From: Kiritimatiellia bacterium
GTDB lineage: Bacteria; Verrucomicrobiota; Kiritimatiellia; RFP12; JAAYLN01
Length of the DNA: 36,847 nucleotides
NCBI GenBank assembly: GCA_028718445.1
Contig: JAQULY010000002.1
Span: 1 to 36,847 of the forward strand
Reading direction: 5' to 3'
Shown piece after piece: positions 1 to 9,473 of the stretch (the first letter of the stretch is position 1; each line of letters begins with the position of its first letter). The position numbers and the translations under genes are program-made. Below the pieces are notes generated by a model that did no database searches, was not told where the DNA came from, and saw nothing but the letters and a program-made list of their open reading frames with translations.

Positions 1-927
1 TTCGGCCTGCGCCTGCCCGGCTCCAGCCAGATCGCCTTCATCTCCATCGTGGGCCGGGAAATCAAGCCCCCGGCCTGCCACGTGCTGCTGGGCTGGGAGG
101 CGTTGAGCCGCTTCCGCCTGGCGCTGGCCACCGGCAAGTTCACGCTGCGGGACATGCTCGAGATACCGCAACTGCAGCTCGTCCTGGTTGACCGCCTGGC
201 GCTGCGGCCCGACGAGCGCGCGCTTCTGCGCGCGCTGGCACGCACCTATCGCGGCCCGCAGGCCTGGCCGGCTTTTCGCAGCCATCGCGTCGGTTTCTTG
301 CCCTGGATGGTGGACCAGGCCGAAGCGGACCAGCTGCTCTTCGCCGTCAACCAGGCCATGGGCGTGGCCCTGCGCAAGGAGGACCATCCAGAGATGCTGA
401 CCGCGCCCACGCCGGAGGCTTGCTGGGTGCGCGGCCAGGATGTGGACGGAGTGTGGCGCGAAAGCTGGTTGTCGCCGCCGCCGCGGAGCGTCGTCGCCGC
501 CGCCGTGGATGCCGACCGGGTCCGCGCTTTGGCGGCGCTGCCGGTCAAGTTCAGTCGTGTGCAGATAGATCTCTCGCTCAGCCGCGCCCTGATCGGCAAG
601 CGCGGCGCGCGTCCCGAAGCGTCCTACCTGCTGGTCGTGCTAGATGGCGAAAGCGGCATCTGCCTGGGCGCCGATATGCTCCAGTCGCTGGAGGGACTCG
701 ACGCCATGTGGACCTCGCTGCCCAACCGTGTGCTGGATATGCTCATCCAGGCCGGCGGCGCGGCGCGCGCGATCGAGGTGGCCAGCCAGGAGACGATGGC
801 GGCGCTGCGGCCATTGCTGGGCAAGCTGCCGATCAAGCTGACGTTGCGCGCGCGGCTGGACCAGTTGGAGGCCTTCCGCGAAAGCCTGAACAAGTTCTAC
901 GCGGGAAGCGAAGGGGAGGAGCAGTAG
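1..927 (+). CDS. C-terminal part of a conserved hypothetical protein (possibly DUF6930/DUF7309-like); 5' truncated by window edge
   Basis: Frame 1 is open from base 1 ([22 protein letters not shown]...) through the 49..927 ORF; stop precedes pdxJ by 2 bp. Confidence 0.6.
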   Translation, partial: FGLRLPGSSQIAFISIVGREIKPPACHVLLGWEALSRFRLALATGKFTLRDMLEIPQLQLVLVDRLALRPDERALLRALARTYRGPQAWPAFRSHRVGFLPWMVDQAEADQLLFAVNQAMGVALRKEDHPEMLTAPTPEACWVRGQDVDGVWRESWLSPPPRSVVAAAVDADRVRALAALPVKFSRVQIDLSLSRALIGKRGARPEASYLLVVLDGESGICLGADMLQSLEGLDAMWTSLPNRVLDMLIQAGGAARAIEVASQETMAALRPLLGKLPIKLTLRARLDQLEAFRESLNKFYAGSEGEEQ

Positions 928-929
928 CT

Positions 930-1646
930 ATGGACGCAATCAGACTGGGCGTGAATATTGACCACGTGGCGACGCTGCGGCAGGCGCGCGGCACGACGTA
1001 TCCCAGCGTGCTCGCGGCTGCCCTGGCGTGCGAGCGCGCCGGCGCGCATGGCATCACGGTGCACCTGCGTGAAGACCGGCGTCATATCCAGGACGACGAC
1101 GTGCGCCTGCTGCGTCACAGCATTGCCACGCGCCTCAACCTGGAGATGGCCAACTCCAAGGATGTCCTGGCCCGCGCACTGGAGGTCAAGCCACACGAAG
1201 TCTGCCTCGTGCCGGAACGCCGCGCGGAGTTGACCACCGAGGGCGGGCTGGATGCCGACGGGCAGCGGAGTACGCTGCGCGACACTGTCGCCGCGCTGCA
1301 AGGCGTAGGCACGGTCGTCAGCCTTTTCGTGGATCCGGAACCGCGGCAGATCGCCGCCGCCGCCGAACTCGGCGCGGAGTACGTAGAGCTGCATACCGGG
1401 GCCTATTGCCGGTATGCCGGCGCGGCCGCCGAGGGCGAGTTGCGGCGCCTGATGGACGCCGCGGAGCAAGCCCACGCCGCCGGCCTGGGCGTGAACGCCG
1501 GCCACGGGTTGACGCTCGAGAACGTCGGCCCGATCCTGCGTCTGCCCTGGCTCGACACCCTCAACATCGGCCACAGCATCGTCGCGCACGCCATCTTTGT
1601 GGGGTTGGAAGCCGCCGTTCGCGCCATGCTCGCAAAGCTGAAATAG
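930..1646 (+). CDS. pdxJ: Pyridoxine 5'-phosphate synthase
   Basis: [22 protein letters not shown]..., [57 protein letters not shown] are hallmark PdxJ motifs; ATG at 930 with upstream GGGGAGGAG. Confidence 0.97.
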   Translation: MDAIRLGVNIDHVATLRQARGTTYPSVLAAALACERAGAHGITVHLREDRRHIQDDDVRLLRHSIATRLNLEMANSKDVLARALEVKPHEVCLVPERRAELTTEGGLDADGQRSTLRDTVAALQGVGTVVSLFVDPEPRQIAAAAELGAEYVELHTGAYCRYAGAAAEGELRRLMDAAEQAHAAGLGVNAGHGLTLENVGPILRLPWLDTLNIGHSIVAHAIFVGLEAAVRAMLAKLK

Positions 1647-1655
1647 GGAACACCA

Positions 1656-2984
1656 ATGCTGGAGAAAACACTGCGGGCGGGAGTGTCGATGGCGGACATA
1701 TCGCCTGAGAAGGGCGTTGGCCTGGGCGGCTATCCGCATTTCGATCGCCTGAACACCGGCGTCCACGATCCCCTGATCGCGGCCGCCATCGTGTTGGACG
1801 ACGGCGCGACCAGAGTGGCGCTGGTGTGCCTGGATTTCCTGTTCATGTCGCGTCAGCACGTGCAGGCCATTCGTCAGCGCGCCGCCGCGGCCGCGGGCAT
1901 ACACGCCGATCACATCATGATTGCATGCTCGCACACGCACTCGGCGCCGTTTGCCGTGGAGTGGATCGATCCGGGCGCGCCGGGCGGCATCCGCATGCCG
2001 CATGCCGGTTACGTCGCCGCGCTGGAGGACAAACTCGTGGCGCTGATCCGGGACGCGGCGGCGCACCTGTTCGAGGCGCGCCTCGGCGTGAACATCGGCC
2101 ATTGCGGCAAGGAGGCGGGAGTGGGCGGAAACCGGCGCAGTCCCGACGGACCGGCCGATCCAGATGTCTGGACCCTGGGCGTTCAGGATGCCGCCGGCAA
2201 CTGGAAGGCCTGCCTGGTGCGTTACTCTCTGCACCCTACGATCATTCACGAGGAAAGCACGGTGGTGACGGCCGACTATCCCGCCTACGTTCGCAGTGAG
2301 CTGGCGCGCCGCTTTCCCGGCATGGTCCTGCTGTTTGCCCAGGGAACATCGGGCGACCAGAGCACGCGCTATTTCCGTCAGGGCCAGTCCTTCAGCGAAG
2401 CGGAGCGGATCGGAAGCGCCATCGGGCGCGCGGCGGGAGACACGTTGGCGAACCTGAAGTGCTCGGCGAACGTGCCCTTGAGCGTGCGGACGGCAAACGT
2501 GGACATTCCGTTACGCGAACTTCCCAGCGTGGCCGAGATGGAGCGGCGCGTGGATCGCGTGCGGGCGCGATGGCGCCAACTCCAGGAGGAAAAGGCGCCT
2601 TATCTGGACATTCAGAACGCCAACCTGGACATGCTGGGCGAGGAGGACATCCTGGCCTATGCCCGCGTGCGACAGTCGGGTAGAAGGCTCAGCAACATCG
2701 AGGGCGAGCTCCCGGCGGAAGTGCAGGTCATCGGCCTGGGCGATGCGCGGCTGGTGGCGCTGCCGGCTGAGGTGTTCCTGGAGTTCGGTCAGCGCATCCG
2801 GTCGGGTTCGCCCTATCCCAAAACGTGCGTGGTGACGTTGGCCAATGGATGCCTGCCCGGTTATGTGTATACGGCGGAGGCGGCCGCCGCCGGAGGCTAT
2901 GAGACCGGCGCGTCCATGATGACTACGCAGGCCGGCGAGGCGCTCGTAGCAGCCGCCCTGAAACTGCTGCGCGCCACGGCATGA
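1656..2984 (+). CDS. Neutral/alkaline non-lysosomal ceramidase N-terminal-domain-like protein
   Basis: RAGVSMADISPEKGVGLGGY, ACSHTHSAP, FAQGTSGDQ motifs typical of the family. Confidence 0.75.
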   Translation: MLEKTLRAGVSMADISPEKGVGLGGYPHFDRLNTGVHDPLIAAAIVLDDGATRVALVCLDFLFMSRQHVQAIRQRAAAAAGIHADHIMIACSHTHSAPFAVEWIDPGAPGGIRMPHAGYVAALEDKLVALIRDAAAHLFEARLGVNIGHCGKEAGVGGNRRSPDGPADPDVWTLGVQDAAGNWKACLVRYSLHPTIIHEESTVVTADYPAYVRSELARRFPGMVLLFAQGTSGDQSTRYFRQGQSFSEAERIGSAIGRAAGDTLANLKCSANVPLSVRTANVDIPLRELPSVAEMERRVDRVRARWRQLQEEKAPYLDIQNANLDMLGEEDILAYARVRQSGRRLSNIEGELPAEVQVIGLGDARLVALPAEVFLEFGQRIRSGSPYPKTCVVTLANGCLPGYVYTAEAAAAGGYETGASMMTTQAGEALVAAALKLLRATA

Positions 2985-3003
2985 TGCGCCCGTAATCCTA
3001 TAG

Positions 3004-3038
3004 AGAGCAGTTCAACTGCTTCGCAGTTGAACTGCTCT
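3004..3038. repeat. Perfect 16-bp-arm hairpin AGAGCAGTTCAACTGC-TTC-GCAGTTGAACTGCTCT
   Basis: Direct reading; no T-tract follows, so not an obvious intrinsic terminator. Confidence 0.9.
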
Positions 3039-3181
3039 TGTGTAAGTGCTTGCAGTACAGGCCGTTGCGCATACGCGAGGCTTTCGGGGAGCCTGCACCA
3101 AATTGGTGAATAGGCTGATTGGCGTTGTACGGGAGCGTCTGCCGGCTCGCGCCGTTGGCGCGTATTGTTCCGCAACGCCAT

Positions 3182-3520
3182 GAATCCCAAAGGGATTCCA
3201 TATGTTAGCCCAGGGTTGCGGCGCAACCGCAACCCTGGGCAAGCGTAATGCGCGTCGTCAACCCCAACGGGGTTGCGTCAATCCCAGACATATCGCTCGT
3301 CCCAATGCAGGTTGTGTTTCCGCAGGAACGCCCGATATTCATCTTGAAACGTCTGCCTCGTGTGATGCTGCTCCTGTCCGGCACAGATGAAAAGGACTGC
3401 GGCATGTCTGCACCCCCATTTGACGCAACCCCGTTGGGGTTGCCAACGTTAATCACATCTACCCAGGGTAGCGGCTCCGCCGCAACCCTGGGCTATCGAG
3501 CGCAACGCCGTTGGCGTTGC
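3182..3520. mobile_element. REP-like palindrome cluster containing an internally deleted IS200-like (Y1/RAYT-type) transposase remnant
   Basis: Hairpins 3182-3198, 3208-3240, 3259-3275, 3426-3442, 3462-3492, 3502-3520. Inside, on the minus strand: ATGCCGCAGTCCTTTTCA (MPQSFS) at 3405, then in another frame GQEQHHTRQTFQDEYRAFLRKHNLHWDERYVWD-stop (stop 3280-3278). Confidence 0.75.
3278..3405 (-). pseudogene. IS200/RAYT-like transposase remnant (first few codons joined out of frame to the C-terminal tail)
   Basis: Typical N-term MPQS-; typical C-term NQxxHHxxxTFQxEYxAFLxKHxxxxDERYxWD. Confidence 0.7.
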
Positions 3521-3682
3521 CGACGCCGGGAATGACCAACGTCCCATGCGCCTGCCCAATGTTCAAGAGACCCTTCATCCTATAGGGGGGTCGGCAGCCA
3601 AAAACAAGAACAGGTCGGGCTCGCGAAGCGCGCCCGAACTGCTCTTTCTAGGGTAATGGGTCCGGAGATAGCGAGGCGCATG

Positions 3683-6250
3683 CTATCGGGAGCGCTTGAC
3701 GGCAAGGTCCAACCGCGCGCCGGCGGTCAGCCGGACGGCGGCGTCAAACACGACATCCAGTGCGCGGCCGTGGTCGTGGGCGCGCCACGTCACCGGCGCC
3801 GCACGACCATCGAGGCGCACACGGACGCGCGCCGGGGACCATGGCAGGCAGCCCAGTTCGAACGTGCTCAGCTTCAGTTCTCCGTATCGCCAGTCGAGAC
3901 AGGCGGTGAGAAGATCTCCCATCCGTCGCTGTCGGAAGAACCCCCACCCTTCCGCGCCCGTGACTAGGCAACCGAAGTCCGGCTCCGCCAAGCGCGGCGC
4001 CAGTCGCAGCAGCCCCCGTGGCGCATCGAGATGGAAGCCGCTGGCGGCCGTCAGCAGGCTCCATGAGGAGAGGCTGCGCGCGTAGAACTCGCCGCATTCG
4101 CGCTCGTTCCACGGCGAGCGCCGCTCGCCGCGGTGTCGCCGGCGAACATCTTCGGCGATGCCGAATCCTTCCCGGCGCCCGCGCCCGACCAGCAGCGCGG
4201 CGACGGTGTACTCGGAGCCGGGCCAGCATTCGCCGCGATAGGCGAGTGGCCAATGCCGAGCGCCGCCGCGTGGCCAGGTGCAGACAATGATCCCGTTCTC
4301 GTCGGCATCCGCAAAAGTTCGATCATAGGAGGCATGCCCGCGCAACGGGCGGCGACGGTTGTGGCGCAGGATGGCTCGCAGGGCGGCGGTCACCTTCCCC
4401 GGGGCATAGAGATCGCCCAGGTTCAGGAGGTCGGCCCACCACTGCCCCAGCAACTGGTCGGTGAGGCAGCCCCCGGTGTAATCGCGAATGCTCAGGTCGT
4501 CCGGGCGACCGGGCTGCCGGCCCTGAACGAAGTACTCGCCGTTGAACAGCTTGGCTTCCTGCAGCTTCCGACCCTTCAGGTAGAGTTTGTGCGCCCAGGC
4601 GGCCCGCGCCTCGTCGCCCATGCGCCTGGCGCTTTCCTCTACGGCCCGCAACGCAGCCAGGTAATAGGAGCCGATGAAGGTGTTGGGGCCCCAGAAGGCG
4701 CAGTCGAAGGTCGTGTACTGCCGGCCGTGCGGCACGCCCGTTTCCTTCGGATCGTACTTCCTCACGGCATGATCCATCGCCCGCAGCATGGCCGGATAGT
4801 GCCGGCGCAGGAACCGCGCGTCCGAATCTCGCAGGTGTTCGCGGTAGAGTTTCAGGATGCAGCCCAGGTGGCCGTCGAGGCTCTCGTGTGAAACCGGCCG
4901 GCGCCGGTCGCAGACCGGCGGCTGGTAATAGCGGTCTTCAATACGTCCGTCAGGGTACTGCTGCACGGTGAAGTCCGCTTCGCGCATGGTGCGCTCCAAG
5001 TCCGGGAACAGATGCGCCAGGGTCTGCTCGTAGTTCCACACATGCGTGCAGTTCATGGGGCAGGAGCCGGAGTCGCGGCTCGACCCCTCGAAGGCGTAGA
5101 TCCGCCCGTCCGCTCCCCTCATCACGGTGGTACTGGCGAGAATCGCCATGTTGGCGCTGACGGCGTCCAACGCGCCGTCGGGCAGCGTGGAGGCAAACAG
5201 CGTATCGCGGAACAGGCGCGTCGCGCGCTCCAGACGCGACCGATGGCGCGACACGTAGCCGGCCACCTCGTCCACCCCGCGAAAGCGGCGCCCGTAGGCG
5301 CGGCCCAGGAGGGTCCCCTCCTCCTGCTCGCGGGAGCAGCGCAGCGCTCCCCTCAGGTTAGGGAAATGCCAGCACAACGCGAGCGTCAACGTGCGTCGCT
5401 CGCCGGCCCTCAGGCGGAAAGGCGTGCCGAGCGCGCCGAACCAACCGTAGCCGGGCTTGCGCCGCTCGCGCGCATACATCCGCCGGGGATATGCCTCCAG
5501 ACCGGCGGTCTGCTCGAAATGCCTCCAGAAGTCATCCAAGTCCATCCACTCGAGGTACGGCACAGTCGTGACCGGACTGCCCAGGCTCAGCCACATCATG
5601 GCGCCATTGGCCAGGTCACCGGCGGGAATGCCCTCAGCCGCGAAGCGCAGCCCGGCATAGTCACGGGTGCGGACCGTGCGGTTCACCGCCATGGACGCGC
5701 GCGGATGGGCCAGACCGCCGTTGCCCACCGGATTGCAGCACAGCGACAGGAGCGTCCCTGTTAACGGACGCCGCGTCGGGTTATGCAGCGTGAAGTTGAA
5801 CAGCACCGCCGGCAGCCCGGAGTCTTCGCTGTTGTGCGGAATGAACGGCGAGAACGCCTCCAGTGCCACCTCCACCGGCAGGGACGGATCGCGATACTCG
5901 ATCCCGGCCAGCGGATAAGTTCCCCGGAACGCCGTCTCGCGCACGTGCGGAAAGAGACCCATGCCGCCATGACCGACGTCTTGCTGCAGCAGGTGCCCGG
6001 ACGGCCGGCTGTTCAACACGCGCGCCGTGGTCCGGCCTTCTTGGTCGCGGCAAGCCACCGCGAATAGATGCGGCACCTCGTATTCGTTGTTGATGACGTT
6101 GAACAGTTCCCAGCGCACCAGCTTGCCGTGTCCGGTGAGGCTGACGTTGCCGGCCCCAATTCCGCCCAGCGGCATGTAGCAGTTCGTCAGTTGCCGTCCG
6201 CTGTAAATGAAGTAGGGGCGTGCCCCTTGCTGCCCAAGCTGTCGATTCAT
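3683..6250 (-). CDS. GH116-family-like glycoside hydrolase (beta-glucosylceramidase/beta-glucosidase-like)
   Basis: YMPLGGIGAGNVSLTGHGKLVRWELFN N-terminal motif; SGSCPMNCTHVWNYEQTLAHLFPDLERTMRE DUF608-type motif. Confidence 0.8.
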   Translation of the reverse strand: MNRQLGQQGARPYFIYSGRQLTNCYMPLGGIGAGNVSLTGHGKLVRWELFNVINNEYEVPHLFAVACRDQEGRTTARVLNSRPSGHLLQQDVGHGGMGLFPHVRETAFRGTYPLAGIEYRDPSLPVEVALEAFSPFIPHNSEDSGLPAVLFNFTLHNPTRRPLTGTLLSLCCNPVGNGGLAHPRASMAVNRTVRTRDYAGLRFAAEGIPAGDLANGAMMWLSLGSPVTTVPYLEWMDLDDFWRHFEQTAGLEAYPRRMYARERRKPGYGWFGALGTPFRLRAGERRTLTLALCWHFPNLRGALRCSREQEEGTLLGRAYGRRFRGVDEVAGYVSRHRSRLERATRLFRDTLFASTLPDGALDAVSANMAILASTTVMRGADGRIYAFEGSSRDSGSCPMNCTHVWNYEQTLAHLFPDLERTMREADFTVQQYPDGRIEDRYYQPPVCDRRRPVSHESLDGHLGCILKLYREHLRDSDARFLRRHYPAMLRAMDHAVRKYDPKETGVPHGRQYTTFDCAFWGPNTFIGSYYLAALRAVEESARRMGDEARAAWAHKLYLKGRKLQEAKLFNGEYFVQGRQPGRPDDLSIRDYTGGCLTDQLLGQWWADLLNLGDLYAPGKVTAALRAILRHNRRRPLRGHASYDRTFADADENGIIVCTWPRGGARHWPLAYRGECWPGSEYTVAALLVGRGRREGFGIAEDVRRRHRGERRSPWNERECGEFYARSLSSWSLLTAASGFHLDAPRGLLRLAPRLAEPDFGCLVTGAEGWGFFRQRRMGDLLTACLDWRYGELKLSTFELGCLPWSPARVRVRLDGRAAPVTWRAHDHGRALDVVFDAAVRLTAGARLDLAVKRSR

Positions 6251-6278
6251 GCATGACTCCTGGAGACTGACTTCCGCC

Positions 6279-8225
6279 CTACTCGCCTCGCAGTTGTAGT
6301 TCGGCCAGGGCGGCGACGGCGCGACCGGGCAGCGTGAACTGAATGGCGCCGTTCTCGCGGCTGAAAGGCACGCGCACGACCTTGCCGCCGGGTTGCTGCA
6401 CCGTCACCCGGCGCACGCGCGCAGCATCCGCCGTGTGAACCATGATCGTATTGTCGGGCACGCGCCGGCCCGTGCTCCGCGACATCTCGCCTATCACACT
6501 CACCATCAGGGAGCCGTTGGCGCCACGGTACACGCTGCCCTTGAACCCGGTCGGCACAGCGACCGGTTTGGGATCGAACACCCAACGCCGCCGGTAGAGG
6601 CGCTGCACCAGCGGCAGGTACCGGTCGTAGAGACCCTTGGACGGCATCGCGGCCGGGTAGCTGGAGAATCCCGCGCCATACAGCAGGCAACGCTGGAACA
6701 TGAGTTCAATATCCCGGTCGGTGGTGTGATAAAGCAGGAAGAACATCGGCTTGGCCAGGCTGTAGTACTGCATCAGGTCGCATAGCCAGCCCGATCCCTC
6801 GGCCATAAAACCGTCTATGTACTTCATGATGCCGATGCTGAAGGGACCGTTGCCAATGATGACCTTCTTGGGGTGCAGCAGCGCCGACAGGTGTTCGAGG
6901 TGCGGGGCGTAAGTGTATCCCGTCATGTAGGCCGGCCGGTTGTTAAAGGCCGTCACTCCGTCGTCGTGGGCGGTGTCCAGGTAGTTGTAACAGGCCTGGT
7001 CCAGGAACACGCCGTCCATTTCCGGATAACGGCCGACCATACCGGCGATCTGCCGCCGGATATCCTGGCCGTACGGCAACGACGGATCGGAGTTCATCTG
7101 GTAGGTCTTGTAGAAGTCGTCGTAGATCAGGTCGCCGTACAGATCGCGAACGCACGACTCCGGGAAGGCCTTGCCCGGGCCGGTGACGGCGCCGTCGCCG
7201 CCGACCTGGATATAGGGCAGCGCCGCCGCGCCGACGGCGTGCAGGTTGCGGATGGTCCGCCGCACCATCTCGGGTGTGATCCACTTGGTGAACTGGTGCG
7301 GATGATGCCCTGTCTTCCACTGGGTAACGCTGTCTTCGGGGTGGTAATCGCCATAGGCGGGGAAGTGGCGGTGGATTTCGTGCCAACGCAACCCCAGCCG
7401 CGCCATGCTGCGCGCCTGCGCCAGGGAGACATCGCACTCGCCCGAGACGTGGCCGCCCCAGAGTTCGTGGATGCGCGTGGAACGAGGCTCGAAATACTCC
7501 CGGTATCGTTCGTAGAGACGCCCCAGCGTGGGCCGCCACGCGCCCTCGGCACCACGCATCAGCAGGCAGGCGTGCGCCGGCCTGCCCACGGAAAGGGCCA
7601 GCCGGTCGAACTCGACCATCAGGTCCGGCTCGCGGTACCCGCTGAGAAAACGCAGACGCGGGGTCTTGAATTCAAAGGGCATGTGCAGGGCCAGACCCAT
7701 ATCCTGCTGCTCGTGGTAGAAGACGGCTGCCGGCATCAGGATGCCGCTGGTGATCTCGCCGTATTCAAGGGCGATGGCGCCGAAACGGTGCGGCGCCGAT
7801 GGCATGTTGTCGCGCGCTGCCCACATCGCCACCGGGTACAGCGGCTGCGGCCAGGGAATACGGTAGCTGATCGCGCAGGAGCGGAACGGGCCGCGCGCCA
7901 GTTCGATCCGCGCCTTCCAGGCGATGTAGCCGTCATCCACGCGATACGTCTCAATCAGCCGCCACGGCGCGCCACGGAAGCTCTTCTCGACTGTCAACAC
8001 GCCGCCTGCCAAACCCGCAGTTACACGTTGCAGGTGGGCACGTCCGAACGACCGCTCCAGCACGTCATCGCGAACCACGACATCGCCCGGGAAGCGGCTC
8101 CAGACATGCTCCTGGCCGCGCGCAATCGTCAGCGACGCCAGACACCCCGTCCGCCGGTCAATATCCAGCACGATCTCGGCCCCACGGATCTTCCAGCCTG
8201 CAGCCGTCTGTTCGATACTTCTCAC
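6279..8225 (-). CDS. DUF6259-like (glycosidase-type TIM-barrel) protein, no signal peptide
   Basis: Long ORF with FPESCVRDLYGDLIYDDFYKTYQMN..., GVFLDQACYN. The ORF track starts at 8267, but GTG at 8225-8223 forms a GTGA overlap with the upstream stop and is the preferred start. Confidence 0.6.
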   Translation of the reverse strand: MRSIEQTAAGWKIRGAEIVLDIDRRTGCLASLTIARGQEHVWSRFPGDVVVRDDVLERSFGRAHLQRVTAGLAGGVLTVEKSFRGAPWRLIETYRVDDGYIAWKARIELARGPFRSCAISYRIPWPQPLYPVAMWAARDNMPSAPHRFGAIALEYGEITSGILMPAAVFYHEQQDMGLALHMPFEFKTPRLRFLSGYREPDLMVEFDRLALSVGRPAHACLLMRGAEGAWRPTLGRLYERYREYFEPRSTRIHELWGGHVSGECDVSLAQARSMARLGLRWHEIHRHFPAYGDYHPEDSVTQWKTGHHPHQFTKWITPEMVRRTIRNLHAVGAAALPYIQVGGDGAVTGPGKAFPESCVRDLYGDLIYDDFYKTYQMNSDPSLPYGQDIRRQIAGMVGRYPEMDGVFLDQACYNYLDTAHDDGVTAFNNRPAYMTGYTYAPHLEHLSALLHPKKVIIGNGPFSIGIMKYIDGFMAEGSGWLCDLMQYYSLAKPMFFLLYHTTDRDIELMFQRCLLYGAGFSSYPAAMPSKGLYDRYLPLVQRLYRRRWVFDPKPVAVPTGFKGSVYRGANGSLMVSVIGEMSRSTGRRVPDNTIMVHTADAARVRRVTVQQPGGKVVRVPFSRENGAIQFTLPGRAVAALAELQLRGE

Positions 8226-9298
8226 GTCGTCGCTCCCTGAACCAGTTGTCCTTGTATGCACGGACACGTTTCCGGCGGCGTCTGACCGCGCACCAGCATA
8301 GTCATCAGTCTGACGGCCACGCGGGCCTGTTCAGCCGGATCGAACTCGTAGCGTGTCACGGGAAATTGATAAGGCAAGGGGATGCCCCGGTTGGCGGCCG
8401 TGACAAGGCGCAGATCCGCGGGCAGCGACAGTCTCCGTTCGGCGATCGCACGCAGCACTCCCCGGCAAAGCACATCGTCATCAACGTACACCCCGTCGGG
8501 CCGGCTGCCGGCTTCCCAGCACTGCTTGAATAGCTCCCACCCGACATCCTCGGTAGCATCGCCACACAATACCGGCATCCACTCTGAACGGGTCTCAAGC
8601 CCGATTCGACCGGCCAGATCGGCGACCCAGCGCCGGTTGGTCTCGGTCCCGGGAACCCACCGAGCCGGCCCCACGCCCAGAACCGCGACTGAGCGGCAAC
8701 CGGCGGTTTTCAGATGGCGGAAGCTCGCCTCGATCCCATGAATCCGGTCAAGCCAGACTTCGTTGGGCGCGGCCGTGGCCTGGCCTCCGCCCATCAACAC
8801 AACGGGAATACGGGCCTTGGTCAGGTTTGTCTGGATGTCCTGCAACGGATGGAACGTGAACACGCCCCGCAAGGCTCCTGGAACTGCGTGGCCCACGAGA
8901 TCGAGCATGGCGGAGAACTCGTCGCCGCCCGGTGCGTCCCGACCCACGCGCAGACTGGTCCGCCAGTGCGGGTTGGCCTCCGCAATCGCGGCGGTGAGCG
9001 CCGTAATCGTGAACTGATAATAGGGAAACGCCATGGCGTCGAGCAACTTGGGGCGCACCACGATGGCCATCTCGCCGGTAGCAGCCCGATCGGCGACAAA
9101 CACGCCCTTGCCCGGCCGCCGCAGAATCAAACCTTCGACTTGAAGCTGCTCGTAGGCCTTCTCGATGGTGCGCTGGCTGACCGTCAGGTTCCGCATCAAC
9201 TCCGAGACCGGAGGCAGCGGCACACCCACCGCCATCTGAGCTATCTGCTCTGAAAGCTGGCGGTGTACGGCAGCAACGCGAGGACTCTCCCTGGTCAT
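8222..9298 (-). CDS. GntR-type wHTH regulator with LacI/periplasmic-binding-like sensor domain
   Basis: LPPVSELMRNLTVSQRTIEKAYEQLQVEGLILRRPGKGVFVAD wHTH; C-terminal sugar-binding-like domain (VVLMGGG..., GCRSVAVLGVGP, YVDDDVLCRGVLRAI). Start at ATG 9298 preferred over 9343. Confidence 0.85.
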   Translation of the reverse strand: MTRESPRVAAVHRQLSEQIAQMAVGVPLPPVSELMRNLTVSQRTIEKAYEQLQVEGLILRRPGKGVFVADRAATGEMAIVVRPKLLDAMAFPYYQFTITALTAAIAEANPHWRTSLRVGRDAPGGDEFSAMLDLVGHAVPGALRGVFTFHPLQDIQTNLTKARIPVVLMGGGQATAAPNEVWLDRIHGIEASFRHLKTAGCRSVAVLGVGPARWVPGTETNRRWVADLAGRIGLETRSEWMPVLCGDATEDVGWELFKQCWEAGSRPDGVYVDDDVLCRGVLRAIAERRLSLPADLRLVTAANRGIPLPYQFPVTRYEFDPAEQARVAVRLMTMLVRGQTPPETCPCIQGQLVQGATT

Positions 9299-9333
9299 AG
9301 GCGTATGATTATAGCAATATGGTCGCGCGTCAA
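9299..9333 (-). promoter_or_regulatory. Promoter-like TTGACG-N14-TATAAT-CATACGCCT-ATG (or N17 to AATCAT)
   Basis: Hexamers read directly on the minus strand; ATG begins 9-10 nt after TATAAT. Confidence 0.5.
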
Positions 9334-9438
9334 GCGTATTCATGCCGCAGGCGCCAAATGCAGAAGGTCACGCGCTCCTAAATGGTCGTTTGTGGCCATC
9401 CAGGAATCGTGTGGACGCTGTTCTGCCTTCTTTCCGTG

Positions 9439-9473
9439 TTGACATATCAGCCCAGTGATACAATCATACTACT
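9439..9473 (+). promoter_or_regulatory. Promoter-like TTGACA-N14-TACAAT-CATACTACT-ATG (or N17 to AATCAT)
   Basis: TTGACA 9439-9444, TACAAT 9459-9464, ATG 9474; mirrors the divergent promoter. Confidence 0.5.

Noticed and set aside
420-1646. N-terminal extension of pdxJ (408-aa ORF)
   Set aside because: Extension overlaps the upstream CDS out of frame; PdxJ homology begins at the ATG at 930.
897-2249. Long minus-strand ORF (450 aa) opposite pdxJ/ceramidase
   Set aside because: Antisense to clearly coding genes; Arg/His/Gln-rich high-GC shadow ORF with no family motif.
3004-3038. Rho-independent terminator after the ceramidase-like gene
   Set aside because: Strong stem but no following T-tract; related hairpins recur elsewhere, so a repeat is the better explanation.
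2998-3520. CRISPR-like array from multiple palindromes
   Set aside because: Irregular spacing, non-identical units and a transposase remnant; no direct-repeat/spacer periodicity and no cas genes.
3202-3535. Small ORFs of the NPNGVAS...ATLG type
   Set aside because: Translations of palindromic repeat DNA, not genuine proteins.
6873-8240. 455-aa plus-strand ORF, and similar 10074..11771 (-), 13822..15144 (-), 16204..17715 (-), 21514..22965 (-), 23101..24162 (-)
   Set aside because: All antisense to better-supported CDSs.
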